From positions 1-38,288 of the forward strand of contig JAQXJZ010000117.1 in NCBI GenBank assembly GCA_029009515.1: a stretch of 38,288 nt of DNA, given 5' to 3'. The notes under the pieces were generated by a model, which had not been told where the DNA came from, ran no database searches, and was given only the letters and a program-made list of their open reading frames with translations. A program made the position numbers and the translations under genes. Positions within the stretch are counted from its first letter, which is position 1, and every line of letters starts with the position of its first letter. Shown here one piece after another: positions 23,465 to 32,672 of this stretch. This DNA is from a bacterium. Its GTDB lineage: Bacteria > Bacillota > Clostridia > Christensenellales > Aristaeellaceae.

Positions 23465-25585
23465 TCAGCACGCATTAAGCGGAATGATATCTGGCTTGCG
23501 GTCGTAATTAGGCTTCTTTCCTGCATGCACATCGTATACGGCGATGGCGGTTTTGCGCACTGCGTTGGTGATTTCGGTATGCGGCATCTGACAGATGTCC
23601 ACAAAGCCGATGTTATAGTTCTCCTGGTAATTGCTGCACAGAATGGGCTGATCGCTGAAGACGAAGTAAACCGAGCCGACGAAATAATCGGTGGAAGCAC
23701 CACGCTCGATGTAATAGCGGTAGGCCACGCCGCGCTCCTCCTGAGTGCGAACGCCGCGGATGCCGGTCACGGGCAGGCCGCGATCCAGAGAGCCGTGGTG
23801 GAACTCACTGACCATAACGGGCATGTCCACCAGGGAACCAATCCAGTTGATGTAATCCTTGGGGTCGTAGCGGTAGTCGTTGATGTCGAAAACATCCAGA
23901 TACTGATGTCCCGCCGTCTGGTTGGCATAGGCGATGTAGGGATAGCGCATGCCAAAGTTGAGGTGGTTGGGATCGACTTCCTTGCACTTGAGTGCAGGCA
24001 CCTTGATGTACTGCTCGATCATGATGTAGGAGAAGTCGTTGAGATCCCTGCGGGCTGCTTCGGACAGTCTGCGTGCATCAGCGATGGGCTTGAGCAGATC
24101 TTCGAAGGATTCCAGCTTCAGATTCCACGCCTGATTGAACGCTTCGATGGAATCATAGCGTCCCTTGATGAAATCGATAAACACGTCCTTGGTGACCAGA
24201 TGCTCCGGATGTGCCAGAAGCATTTCGGAAATCTCCAGATCCTCAATGAACGCCCACTCCGGCTCATTGGTCATGAAGTAGCCGACGATGAAGGGAATGT
24301 CGCGGATGGGTTCAAGATTGGCCGCGTAGGCTGCCGATGCCTCTTCGTATTCCTTGGAGAATACGTCGGGGAAGTCGCGGAAGACGGTAACTTTGGTGCT
24401 GGGATAGAGCCCGACAAAGTGGAAGCAGGGGTACTGACGATACTTGCCCAAAGGAGAGGTCATCAGCCTGCCCTTGGGAGAGCCGGACACGCCCACGTTG
24501 TTGATGCCCCATGCATCCAGACGGGAAATGGTCAATTCCGCCCACTTGCGCTCCCACTCGTCGCCATAGGCGCGGATGAGGTTGATTTTGGCGAAGTCGA
24601 CATCCTCGGAATAGGCCACGCGGCGTGCACGGTTGGGATCGCCATGCATTTCGCTCCATGCCACAGCAAACTCGCCGTCCTTATCGGGGAGCCAGGTATA
24701 GGTGTCGCGCCATTCGTTTACCACGCCGCTGCTGCCAGGCGCAATCATTTCCAGACCCATCACAAAGTAGGCATAGCCCTCCGGGTCCACAATCCACCAC
24801 TTGCCGTGTTCGTCCTTGTGAGTGGCGTAGAAACCGGTGCCCTCGGTGAGCTTGAGATCCAGATTGCCGCCCCAGCGGTTACGGCGATCGATGGGCGGAA
24901 GCGCGGGAACGGTCAATTCCTTCTGAAGCGTTTCGACCATTTCCTCCACGCTGTGCATCTTGCCCGGCCAGTCCTTCTGCGTCCACTGACCCATTTCGTC
25001 CACCATCTTGACGTCGGGCATGGGATAATCGGGTTCCTCGTCGCTGAGGAAGAGATTGCTCAGTTCAATGACCTGCGGCACATGGCAGGCGCGCGCGCCG
25101 ATGTAGAGCGCGGAAATTTCATCCGGCGTAATGGGCAGGCCAGCGCAGACGGTTTTGAGCTTGCCGGGTGTGCGCGGCAGGAAGCCGTTGCGGCAGGCCA
25201 ACTCGTCAAATCCGAGGGAAATGCGGGTCAGATAGTTCGGGAACGTTCCGGTGAGCATGCCGAAGTACGGCGCTTCCTTCGCGGGCTCCTGATCGTAGCG
25301 GTATACGCCGACGCACAGGCATAGCGCAAACTGCTCCGGTTGCGGAAAGTTGACATCCATGGCCAGCCAGTTGGCGGCGTTCCACGCTGCACCGCCCACC
25401 CTTCCTCGCAGACCGGTCAGCAGCACGCCGCCGCCGCATTCGGGCACGCGGATGGTCAGCTTGTTAGCCGTTTTTTCAAGGATCTCCGCACCCACGGGGA
25501 TGGCGTTGCCCAGCGGAACCGTCTGTTCCCTCAGCTTGGTGCCAAAGGGAACAAAGCCTTCAAACGAGATGCTTTGTCTGTTCAT
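23465..25585 (-). CDS. GH50/agarase-like glycoside hydrolase
   Basis: A 706-aa glycosidase with no signal peptide, so cytosolic. The first 200 or so residues look like a beta-sandwich. A clan GH-A TIM-barrel follows, beginning with the GFYATHKDEHGKWWIVDPEG phrase typical of GH50-type agarases and relatives. The predicted acid/base is Glu441 in GYFMTNEPEW and the nucleophile Glu594 in VMVSEFHHGS; FSDQPILCSNYQENYNIGFVD near the end also fits that group. The substrate need not be agarose; gut relatives may act on other galactose-type glycans. GAGGAGGAG precedes the ATG, which overlaps the response-regulator stop by 4 bp, so the enzyme is made together with its presumed regulator. GH42 or an unassigned GH-A family is the main alternative. 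Confidence 0.65.
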   Translation of the reverse strand: MNRQSISFEGFVPFGTKLREQTVPLGNAIPVGAEILEKTANKLTIRVPECGGGVLLTGLRGRVGGAAWNAANWLAMDVNFPQPEQFALCLCVGVYRYDQEPAKEAPYFGMLTGTFPNYLTRISLGFDELACRNGFLPRTPGKLKTVCAGLPITPDEISALYIGARACHVPQVIELSNLFLSDEEPDYPMPDVKMVDEMGQWTQKDWPGKMHSVEEMVETLQKELTVPALPPIDRRNRWGGNLDLKLTEGTGFYATHKDEHGKWWIVDPEGYAYFVMGLEMIAPGSSGVVNEWRDTYTWLPDKDGEFAVAWSEMHGDPNRARRVAYSEDVDFAKINLIRAYGDEWERKWAELTISRLDAWGINNVGVSGSPKGRLMTSPLGKYRQYPCFHFVGLYPSTKVTVFRDFPDVFSKEYEEASAAYAANLEPIRDIPFIVGYFMTNEPEWAFIEDLEISEMLLAHPEHLVTKDVFIDFIKGRYDSIEAFNQAWNLKLESFEDLLKPIADARRLSEAARRDLNDFSYIMIEQYIKVPALKCKEVDPNHLNFGMRYPYIAYANQTAGHQYLDVFDINDYRYDPKDYINWIGSLVDMPVMVSEFHHGSLDRGLPVTGIRGVRTQEERGVAYRYYIERGASTDYFVGSVYFVFSDQPILCSNYQENYNIGFVDICQMPHTEITNAVRKTAIAVYDVHAGKKPNYDRKPDIIPLNAC

Positions 25586-27045
25586 GTTCGCTCCTCCTCT
25601 TGGTTGAATGGTCCCAAAACGTTCTCAGCGGCTTTTCCATTTGACTGTGCTTGCGCACGGTACACGGAAGGCGTGATGCCGAGTACCTTGCGAAACACTT
25701 TTTTCATGTACGAGTCACTGGTAAAGCCGCATAGCTGCGCAATTTTGTTGTTGGTCAAAGCGGTGGTCCGCAGATATTCACACGCGTGCTGCACGCGGAT
25801 TTCGGTCAGATAGTTGGTGAAGGTCTTGCCCGTTTCTTCGCGGAAGAGGCTGCTTAAATAGCTGTTGTCAATATGGAAGCGGCTGGCCATGCTCTGCAGG
25901 GAAAGCGGCTGCGCGTAGTCCTTCTGAAGGATGGATTTCACCTTGAAGACAACCGCGCGGCTGGAGGAGGCGGAGTCGTCGCCATCCGCGCCTGGAACCA
26001 GCATGCGGTGCAGATCGGAGAGCAGATAATCCGCGCTCTTGTACTGCGATTTGATTTCCTTCCAGGAATGGTAGCGCACCGGCTGCCCCTGCGCATGGGT
26101 GCGCGAACGGGCCAGAAGCGTGTTGTAGATGGCTTCGGCGCTTCGCACGTTGAGACGGTGCTCCAGCAGATAGGCCGGCAGCGTACTGAGCATTCCGCTG
26201 ATTTCGGCGCTGTTTTGGCCCTTCTGTTCCAGCTGCTGCAGGAAGAACTTGATCGACTGCTCCTCATTTTCCGTGCTCCACAGATAGATACCATGCCTGA
26301 ACCATGCGGTTTCCAGCGCGGTGATGGCCTCGTCGGCAGCCCGCGCGAACTGACGAAGCTCCTCAAACGGCCGGCAGAGTCCGGCGTCTCCATCAAACTG
26401 AAACCGGCTGGTTATGAACGCCCGGCAGTCATCCGGAATTTCGTCCAGATGAATGACCGCAATCATGGTGTCCCCATCGTAGCGGAACATCACAATTTCT
26501 TCTCCGGCGTTTTCAAGCAGACTGCACGAACCGTGGAAGGCGACAAGCCAGTAATAACGGTGACTTCCTGAAAGAGCCAGATGGCTGAGCAGCACCGAAT
26601 CCGGCATTTTGTCGGCGTTCATACGAAGGAAATGGAACATGAGGCTGGCGCTTCGGCGTCCCTGAACAGTGGTGATGTCCAGACGCTGCTTGGCCTTGAG
26701 CACCGCATCCTGCAAAAGAGCGGAGGAAACCGGCTTGAGTAAATAGTCAATCACGCCATAGCGCAGCGCTTCCTGCGCGTAGGCAAAGTCGCTGAAGCCG
26801 CTGATGACAATGGAGGACGCAGAGGAGATGTTGCGGATCGCATGCAGCGCCTCCAAACCAGTCATATGCGGCATCTGTATATCCAGAATCAGCAGATCCG
26901 GATCTTTGGCAAGCACCTCGTCCATCAGCATTTTGCCGTTGGTGCATTCGCCGACAATCTCAAATCCCAGCGCGTTCCAGTCGATCTTGCGCCTCAAACC
27001 GGCCAGGATCAACGGCTCGTCGTCTGCGAGGATGACTTTATACAT
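25582..27045 (-). CDS. YesN-type AraC-family response regulator
   Basis: A 487-aa DNA-binding regulator. The receiver domain (residues 1-120) has the acidic pair Asp8-Asp9, the phospho-acceptor Asp55 in LILDIQMP, SGFSDF and the Lys of LLKPV. A middle region of about 250 residues of no clear type follows. The C-terminus (about 385-480) is an AraC double helix-turn-helix (LSLQSMASRFHIDNSYLSSLFREETGKTF, KIAQLCGFTSDSYMKKVFRKVLGITP). ATG at 27045 (MYKVILADDE) is chosen over a longer frame because it is the normal family start. It overlaps the sensor kinase by 8 bp and the glycosidase by 4 bp. It probably activates one or both arms of the divergent locus. Confidence 0.9.
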   Translation of the reverse strand: MYKVILADDEPLILAGLRRKIDWNALGFEIVGECTNGKMLMDEVLAKDPDLLILDIQMPHMTGLEALHAIRNISSASSIVISGFSDFAYAQEALRYGVIDYLLKPVSSALLQDAVLKAKQRLDITTVQGRRSASLMFHFLRMNADKMPDSVLLSHLALSGSHRYYWLVAFHGSCSLLENAGEEIVMFRYDGDTMIAVIHLDEIPDDCRAFITSRFQFDGDAGLCRPFEELRQFARAADEAITALETAWFRHGIYLWSTENEEQSIKFFLQQLEQKGQNSAEISGMLSTLPAYLLEHRLNVRSAEAIYNTLLARSRTHAQGQPVRYHSWKEIKSQYKSADYLLSDLHRMLVPGADGDDSASSSRAVVFKVKSILQKDYAQPLSLQSMASRFHIDNSYLSSLFREETGKTFTNYLTEIRVQHACEYLRTTALTNNKIAQLCGFTSDSYMKKVFRKVLGITPSVYRAQAQSNGKAAENVLGPFNQEEERT

Positions 27046-28774
27046 TCTGCTGCTCCTCATGCGCCGGGCTGTCCGTAGCGGGCAGCAGCGCTGTAATGGT
27101 TGTACCTTTTCCGTATTCGCTTTCCACATGCAGGCCGAACGCTTCGCCGTAATAAAGGCGGATGCGGCGCTGAATGTTCATCAGGCCGATGCTGTCGGTG
27201 GACAGCTTGTGGTTTTCCAGCCGTTCCTGCAGCGCCTGAAGCGTGTCAGGCAGGATGCCGGTGCCGTTGTCCGCAATCACCACCCTGAGCTTTCCATCGG
27301 TTTCGCTCACCTGAATGCGGATGACGCAGGGCGGCGTGCATTCCTGGAAGCCGTGCTGGATGCTGTTTTCAACAATGGGCTGCAAAAGGAACTTGAGCAT
27401 CCGCCGTTCCCTGAGACTGTCCGGGATGTCGTAGCACACGGAAAAGCGGTCAGGGAAACGGATCTGCTGAATGTTGAGGTAGTACTGCAGGGTGTCCAGC
27501 TCATCCTGCAGGCGAACGATGTTTTCGCCTTTGATAGCATAGCGGAAAATGAACGCAAGAGCGGTAGACATTTCCTCTACCTCGCGGCTGCCGCACACGG
27601 CGCCGGCACTGTTGATGCATTCCAGCGTGTTGTATAGGAAGTGCGGATTGATCTGACTTTGCAGCGCCAGAAGCTGCGACTGCTTGTTTTCGATATCCTG
27701 CAGAAGGATTTTCTCGTGATACTCCAGATTGTGCGCGTTGAGTGCCTCGAGCTTGCGCATCATGCGATTGAAGGCCTCGGCCATCTGATGAAACTCCGCC
27801 GAATCGCGCAGCTTGAGCGGCTGCACCTGCTGTCCGCCTGCAATGGCGTTAATGTGCGCAATGAAACGTTTGAACGCGCGGCTGATGGACAATTCCTGCA
27901 TCAGATAGACGATGGACACCACCAGAAGCATGGAAATGAGCAGCAGGTAGGAGGTATATTTGATCACGCTGAGTTCGCTGAATACAGTGCTCTTGGGTGT
28001 GAGGCACATCACCGTCCAGCCCAGCGCCGGGATCCTTTCCAGGACCACGATGTGCGCGCTGCCGGTGAGCTGCTGGGTGGTGCCGTTGTATCCCTCCAGA
28101 TAGGATGCATAGGTCTCCGGCAGCTTTGCACCCACATCGGCATCGCTGTTGTGCGCAATCACCCGCAGGTCGCTGTCGATTACAAACAGCTCTCGGCTGG
28201 CGGCATCCTGCACTTTCAGCCCGCTCATCAGACTGTCGGCCAGGATGACAAACATGCAGCTGCCCACCTTTTTGCGGATGCCTCCGGACTGGTACACATC
28301 CTGCTTCATGGCGATAAAGGCCTTGCTGCCGTTGACGATGAGCACGGACTGCGCGCCGGATTCCAATTTGGCAAATGCAGGCGCGGTATGGGATATGTTG
28401 ATCTCGCTGATGCCGCCTGGGTCGCTGAAAATACTTCCGTCCTTTTTCTTGAGCACGATGCTGTGCAGACCCGGACGCATCTTCTTGTATGCCTGCTGCA
28501 GGCTTTCATACAGCGGAAGCAGGGTAAGCTTTTCATATTCGCTGTCGGTGGACAGGAAGCGGTTCACCGTTGTGTTGACCGAAAAGGACTCCTGTGCGTC
28601 TCTGATAGAATCGATCTGGGTGGTGATGCTGTCGGCCAGCTGATAGGTAACATCCGAATTGATTTTAAGCAGCTTGGAAGAATACATGCTCTCAAAATAC
28701 GCATACATAATCCAGCCGAATATGCCCATGATCAGGATCATCATCAGAAGAACCATCACCATTTGAAAACGCAA
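27038..28774 (-). CDS. YesM-type sensor histidine kinase
   Basis: A 578-aa membrane kinase (TTG start) partnering the response regulator. A transmembrane helix (about 5-28) is followed by an extracellular Cache-like sensor of about 230 residues, a second helix (about 272-292), a HAMP region, the His_kinase domain with His378 in QINPHFLYNTL, and an ATPase domain (VIADNGTGI, GIGLMNIQRR). The start is uncertain. The G-rich ribosome site at 28795-28806 is too far from TTG 28774 (or ATG 28762) but sits well before ATC at 28789, which would give an N-terminus INKRSLRFQ typical of this family. It probably senses sugar, or the binding protein, outside the cell. Confidence 0.88.
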   Translation of the reverse strand: MRFQMVMVLLMMILIMGIFGWIMYAYFESMYSSKLLKINSDVTYQLADSITTQIDSIRDAQESFSVNTTVNRFLSTDSEYEKLTLLPLYESLQQAYKKMRPGLHSIVLKKKDGSIFSDPGGISEINISHTAPAFAKLESGAQSVLIVNGSKAFIAMKQDVYQSGGIRKKVGSCMFVILADSLMSGLKVQDAASRELFVIDSDLRVIAHNSDADVGAKLPETYASYLEGYNGTTQQLTGSAHIVVLERIPALGWTVMCLTPKSTVFSELSVIKYTSYLLLISMLLVVSIVYLMQELSISRAFKRFIAHINAIAGGQQVQPLKLRDSAEFHQMAEAFNRMMRKLEALNAHNLEYHEKILLQDIENKQSQLLALQSQINPHFLYNTLECINSAGAVCGSREVEEMSTALAFIFRYAIKGENIVRLQDELDTLQYYLNIQQIRFPDRFSVCYDIPDSLRERRMLKFLLQPIVENSIQHGFQECTPPCVIRIQVSETDGKLRVVIADNGTGILPDTLQALQERLENHKLSTDSIGLMNIQRRIRLYYGEAFGLHVESEYGKGTTITALLPATDSPAHEEQQNV

Positions 28775-28815
28775 CGATCTCTTGTTGATAGGGATTCCCC
28801 CCTCCCGTTACTTGT

Positions 28816-28844
28816 AGTATGCACATTTTCTTTTTTTGCGTCAA
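28816..28844 (-). promoter_or_regulatory. Promoter of the sensor-regulator-glycosidase operon
   Basis: On the minus strand TTGACG (28839-28844) and CATACT (28816-28821) are 17 bp apart. Transcription would start near 28809, only a few bases before the G-rich ribosome site. That is a very short leader and supports a start codon near 28789. Confidence 0.6.
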
Positions 28845-29003
28845 CCGATTTTGGGCCACAAAACGCAACATCCAAAAAACAGACCCCCGTTTTGACCAAA
28901 AATGTACCTTTTATTACAAGCCGGTGATTGGTATGATAAAGCCACAGAAACGTTCATGAGTGAAAAAGCCACACAACCGCATCATTCCGAGGAGGGAACC
29001 ATC

Positions 29004-29954
29004 ATGGATTTGAGAACCAAAGCGCCGGCAGCCATTCAAATCAAACGAAAGTCATTGGCCAAAAGAATCTATGAGTTTCGCTACCTCTATCTGCTGCTGA
29101 GCTTCACGCTGATCTACTTCATCATCTTCAAGTATGCTCCCATGTACGGCGTACAGCTGGCCTTCAAGAAGTTCACCTACCGCCGCGGAATCACCGGCAG
29201 TGAATGGATCGGTTGGAAAAACTTCCAGGATCTCTTCCGCAGCCAGCAGTTCACCCGAACCATCGGCAACACCGTTGCCATCAGCCTGGGCAGGCTGTTC
29301 TTCACCTTCTTTATTCCCATCATTTTTGCTGTGCTGCTCAACGAGATCCGCTGCTCAGCCTTCAAGCGCGTGGTACAGACCTTCATGTACCTGCCGCACT
29401 TCCTCAGCTGGGTTATCATCTCCGGCATTGCCTACAGCCTGCTTTCTGTCAACGGCGGCTTCATCAACAAGCTTCTGCTTGCCGCAGGCGGACAACCTGT
29501 CAACTTCCTGCTGGAACCCGAGTGCTTCCGCCCGATCCTCTACATATCAAGCGTGTGGAAGGAAGTGGGATGGGAATCCATCATCTATCTGGCAGCGCTG
29601 GCCGGCATCAACCCCGAGCTTTATGAGGCTGCAACCGTGGACGGTGCAAACCGCTTCAAGCAGATGATCCACGTTACCTGGCCCGGCATCCGCTCTACCG
29701 TGGTCATCATGCTGATCCTCACCGTGAGCCGCGTCATGAGCGCTGGCTTCGACCAGATCTACAACCTGTATTCTTCGCCCGTGTTCTCAGTGGCGGATAT
29801 CATTGACACCTATACCTACCGCGAACTGTTCCTCAAGAGCAAGTTCGGCCAGGCGACCGCTGCGGGCCTGTTCCAGGCAGCCATCAACATTGTGATGGTG
29901 GTTGTCACCAACCAGATTGCCAAAATGATCAACGACGGAGAGGGGTTGTATTGA
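29004..29954 (+). CDS. ABC sugar transporter permease, LplB type
   Basis: A 316-aa inner-membrane permease of the CUT1/LplB-type oligosaccharide family. The first helix (YLYLLLSFTLIYFIIFKYAPMYG) and the phrase GVQLAFKKFTYRRGI are typical. The EAA loop ELYEAATVDGANRFKQMIHVTWPGI docks the ATPase. ATG 29004 with GGAGGG upstream is preferred over an in-frame GUG/ATG extension lacking a ribosome site. It is the first gene of the rightward arm, divergent from the sensor kinase. No ATPase gene is present, so it probably shares a multitask ATPase such as MsmX encoded elsewhere. The gap of about 230 bp before it probably holds the regulator-binding site. Confidence 0.9.
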   Translation: MDLRTKAPAAIQIKRKSLAKRIYEFRYLYLLLSFTLIYFIIFKYAPMYGVQLAFKKFTYRRGITGSEWIGWKNFQDLFRSQQFTRTIGNTVAISLGRLFFTFFIPIIFAVLLNEIRCSAFKRVVQTFMYLPHFLSWVIISGIAYSLLSVNGGFINKLLLAAGGQPVNFLLEPECFRPILYISSVWKEVGWESIIYLAALAGINPELYEAATVDGANRFKQMIHVTWPGIRSTVVIMLILTVSRVMSAGFDQIYNLYSSPVFSVADIIDTYTYRELFLKSKFGQATAAGLFQAAINIVMVVVTNQIAKMINDGEGLY

Positions 29955-29955
29955 G

Positions 29956-30843
29956 ATGGCAGCAGCCGGAAGCAGAAAAAAGATTTCCCCGTTCTCGATC
30001 TTCAATTATTCCTTCTTTGTCATCGTTGCATTGCTGATGGTATTTCCGCTGTGGAACGTCATCGTGATTTCCCTGACCGACTATCAGGACTACGTGGCCA
30101 ACCCGCTGATGCTCTTCCCCAAAGAGATCACCATGGAGGCATATGACTACATCTTTGCCAACGACGACCTGCTTACGTCGCTCAAAGTGACGGTTATGGT
30201 AACGATCACCGGTACTTTTGGAAGCATGCTGTGCAGCGTAGCCGGCGCCTACGCCCTGAGCAAGAAAAAGATGCCCGGCCGCAATCTCTTCCTCACGCTG
30301 ATCCTGGTTACCATGTTCTTCAACGGCGGCATCGTGCCCAACTTCCTGCTCATCAAGGACATTGGCCTGTACGATACGATCGGCGCGATGGTCTTCCCCA
30401 CGATGATCAACACCTGGTATCTGATCATCATGAAGAACTACTTCACGGGTCTGCCGGAGGCGCTGGAGGAATCCGCCCGCATCGACGGTGCCAATGACAT
30501 TACGATCCTTCTGCGCATTATCCTGCCGATCTCCATGCCCATCATCGCTACATTCACCCTCTTCTACGGCGTGGATCGCTGGAACGAGTGGTGGAACGCC
30601 ATGATGTACATCAACGACACGCGCAAGTATCCCCTGCAACTGCTCCTGCGCAACCTGATCGTAAAGAACTTCTCCTCCGCTTCCATGGCTACCGCCTATG
30701 CGCAGGACAGCGCACAGTTCGTTGCCAAGGAAAACATCAAGATGGCCACAGCCGTGGTTGCCATTGTGCCCATCACCGTGGTGTATCCCTTCCTGCAGAA
30801 GTACTTTGCCAAGGGTGTCATGGTGGGCGCCATCAAGAGTTGA
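29956..30843 (+). CDS. ABC sugar transporter permease, YtcP/MalG type
   Basis: A 295-aa partner permease with about six membrane helices. The N-terminal phrase IFNYSFFVIVALLMVFPLWNVIVIS and the EAA loop EALEESARIDGANDITILLRIILPIS are diagnostic for the second CUT1 subunit. The C-terminal YPFLQKYFAKGVMVGAIKS is typical of the YtcP group. It begins one base after the first permease's stop, with GAGAGGGG as ribosome site inside that gene, so the pair is co-translated and made in equal amounts. Confidence 0.92.
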   Translation: MAAAGSRKKISPFSIFNYSFFVIVALLMVFPLWNVIVISLTDYQDYVANPLMLFPKEITMEAYDYIFANDDLLTSLKVTVMVTITGTFGSMLCSVAGAYALSKKKMPGRNLFLTLILVTMFFNGGIVPNFLLIKDIGLYDTIGAMVFPTMINTWYLIIMKNYFTGLPEALEESARIDGANDITILLRIILPISMPIIATFTLFYGVDRWNEWWNAMMYINDTRKYPLQLLLRNLIVKNFSSASMATAYAQDSAQFVAKENIKMATAVVAIVPITVVYPFLQKYFAKGVMVGAIKS

Positions 30844-30915
30844 ACCATACCGCTGGTGCGGTTAAAATATCCGGGTACTGCGGAGAAACAGTACAAATCA
30901 AAAGGAGGTATCCCA

Positions 30916-32535
30916 ATGAAACGCATCCTGAGCCTCGTCCTGGTACTCATGATGGTTCTTCCGCTCGGCCTGAGCGTTGCCATGGCGGAAACGACCGGCC
31001 TGTCCGAGTTTGCGGGCATGGATCCCATCGATGTGACCATCTCCTACTGGCAATACGTTGACGCCAATGGTGAATACGAGGGCGAAAAGTTCGCCCAGAA
31101 GGTTCGCGACGAGTTCGGCATCAACCTCATCAGCGTTCCAGTGACTTGGGCTGATTCCATCGAGAAGATCAGCACCTTCGCCGCCACCGACAGCCTGCCC
31201 GATATGTTCGTGCATCTGGGCTGGGACAGCAAGTACGAGTTCAAGGAGTTTGTGGATCAGGAGATGGTCCGCGACATCCCCGAGGAGCTCTACAGCAAGT
31301 ATGAAAACGTCAACCGCGTCATGAACACCTATACCTACGAAGCCATGCCCGATGGCAAGATGTACCATCTGCCCCGCGAAGACCGCGCGTGGGAAGGCAG
31401 CAACGGCAACCCCATCGCTTTGTTCTACCGTCTGGACTATGCTCAGAAGCTGGGCTACACCGAAGAGCAGCTCAACACCCCGATGAGCATCGAAGAGCTT
31501 ACCACCTTCCTTGAGAAGATGACTTTCGAAGATCCCGACGGCAACGGCGTCAACGACACCTACGGCCTGGGCAACGCTCTGGACACCGGCACGGGTCTGG
31601 GCTACCTGAGCCAGCTGATTTACCCCATGTTCGGCTATCGTCCCTGGATGTACAACGAGGAGACCGGCTGGGAATACGGCTACATCAGCGAGGCCGCCAA
31701 GGAGTGCACCAAGTGGCTGAACGATCTCTACAAGCGCGGCATCCTCGATCCCGAGTTCGCCATCCTCAAGGACAGCCAGATGGAAGAGAAGCTCTCCACC
31801 GGCACCATCGGCGTGATGCCCTATAACATGAACGCCACCAACGCTTACACCTTCCGCAAGCAGTACTGGGAGAAGATCAATCCCGATCTGGACGTGGCTG
31901 AGTATGTCAGCGGCATGCCCCTGCCCATCATGGCCGACGGCACCCGCAACAGCCGCCCCAAGGCCTACTGGAGTTCCACTCTCATCTCCTATAAGGTTGA
32001 CGACGCGAAGCTCGACCGCATCCTTGCCTTCATGGACTGGATGTACGGCGTGGACGGCTACGTGTTCTCCACCTGGGGCGAAGAAGGCGTGGACTACGAA
32101 ATGAAGGACGGTCAGTTCGTCTCCCTGCTCAAGAATGCTAACGGCGAACCCAAGACCTTCTACTCCAATACCTCTCTCATGCTCATGCCGAGCCTTGCCG
32201 GCTGGCATCTGGACAAGGTGCCCGGCGTTGCCGACAGCACCCTCATCGACTGGGATAACAAGATGGACCTGATCCTGCGCAATGAATACTGGCCCTACAA
32301 CTATCCCACCAACTTCGTTACCTACCTGTTCAGCGACAATCTCATGTCCTTCGACATTGAAACCTACGTTGAGAATCAGCTCGTGCTGATCATCATGCAG
32401 TCCACCGACTTCGAAGCCGACTGGAATGCCTTCGTACAGGATCTCTACGACAACTACAACCTCGCGGCTGTGACCGAAGAAGTCAACGCAGCCGCCGCTG
32501 AAAAGGGCATCGTCTGGGAGCCCTACAAGAAGTAA
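30916..32535 (+). CDS. Extracellular sugar-binding protein without a lipobox
   Basis: A 539-aa ABC solute-binding protein of the large oligosaccharide type (LplA/YtcQ-like). The start ATG 30916 has AAAGGAGGT upstream. The signal peptide reads MKRILSLVLVLMMVLPLGL then SVAMA-ET, with no cysteine, so it is a signal-peptidase I substrate rather than a lipoprotein. The mature protein contains typical SBP features (DVTISYWQYVDANGEYEG, FAATDSLPDMFVHLGWD, EDPDGNGVNDTYGLG). It delivers sugar to the two upstream permeases. How it stays at the surface without a lipid is unclear. Confidence 0.9.
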   Translation: MKRILSLVLVLMMVLPLGLSVAMAETTGLSEFAGMDPIDVTISYWQYVDANGEYEGEKFAQKVRDEFGINLISVPVTWADSIEKISTFAATDSLPDMFVHLGWDSKYEFKEFVDQEMVRDIPEELYSKYENVNRVMNTYTYEAMPDGKMYHLPREDRAWEGSNGNPIALFYRLDYAQKLGYTEEQLNTPMSIEELTTFLEKMTFEDPDGNGVNDTYGLGNALDTGTGLGYLSQLIYPMFGYRPWMYNEETGWEYGYISEAAKECTKWLNDLYKRGILDPEFAILKDSQMEEKLSTGTIGVMPYNMNATNAYTFRKQYWEKINPDLDVAEYVSGMPLPIMADGTRNSRPKAYWSSTLISYKVDDAKLDRILAFMDWMYGVDGYVFSTWGEEGVDYEMKDGQFVSLLKNANGEPKTFYSNTSLMLMPSLAGWHLDKVPGVADSTLIDWDNKMDLILRNEYWPYNYPTNFVTYLFSDNLMSFDIETYVENQLVLIIMQSTDFEADWNAFVQDLYDNYNLAAVTEEVNAAAAEKGIVWEPYKK

Positions 32536-32547
32536 TACCATCCTTTG

Positions 32548-32586
32548 CCGGGGAGGACGGGAGGCTTTCCGCCTCCCCGGTTTTCT
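32548..32586 (+). terminator. Terminator or attenuator after the binding-protein gene
   Basis: CCGGGGAGG (32548-32556) pairs with CCTCCCCGG (32572-32580), followed by TTTTCT. It may lower expression of the downstream gene relative to the binding protein. A TATAAA at 32632-32637 could be the -10 of a weak separate promoter. Confidence 0.7.
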
Positions 32587-32672
32587 CTAAAACTCGTCAA
32601 AAGCGTGCAGCGGTTATGCTGCCGTTCCATATATAAAGTCAACACGTCCATCCAGCGAAAGGGAGTGAACCT

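Noticed and set aside
23423-25324. A 633-codon plus-strand open frame over the glycosidase
   Set aside because: It is antisense to a gene with GH-A catalytic motifs and has no ribosome site.
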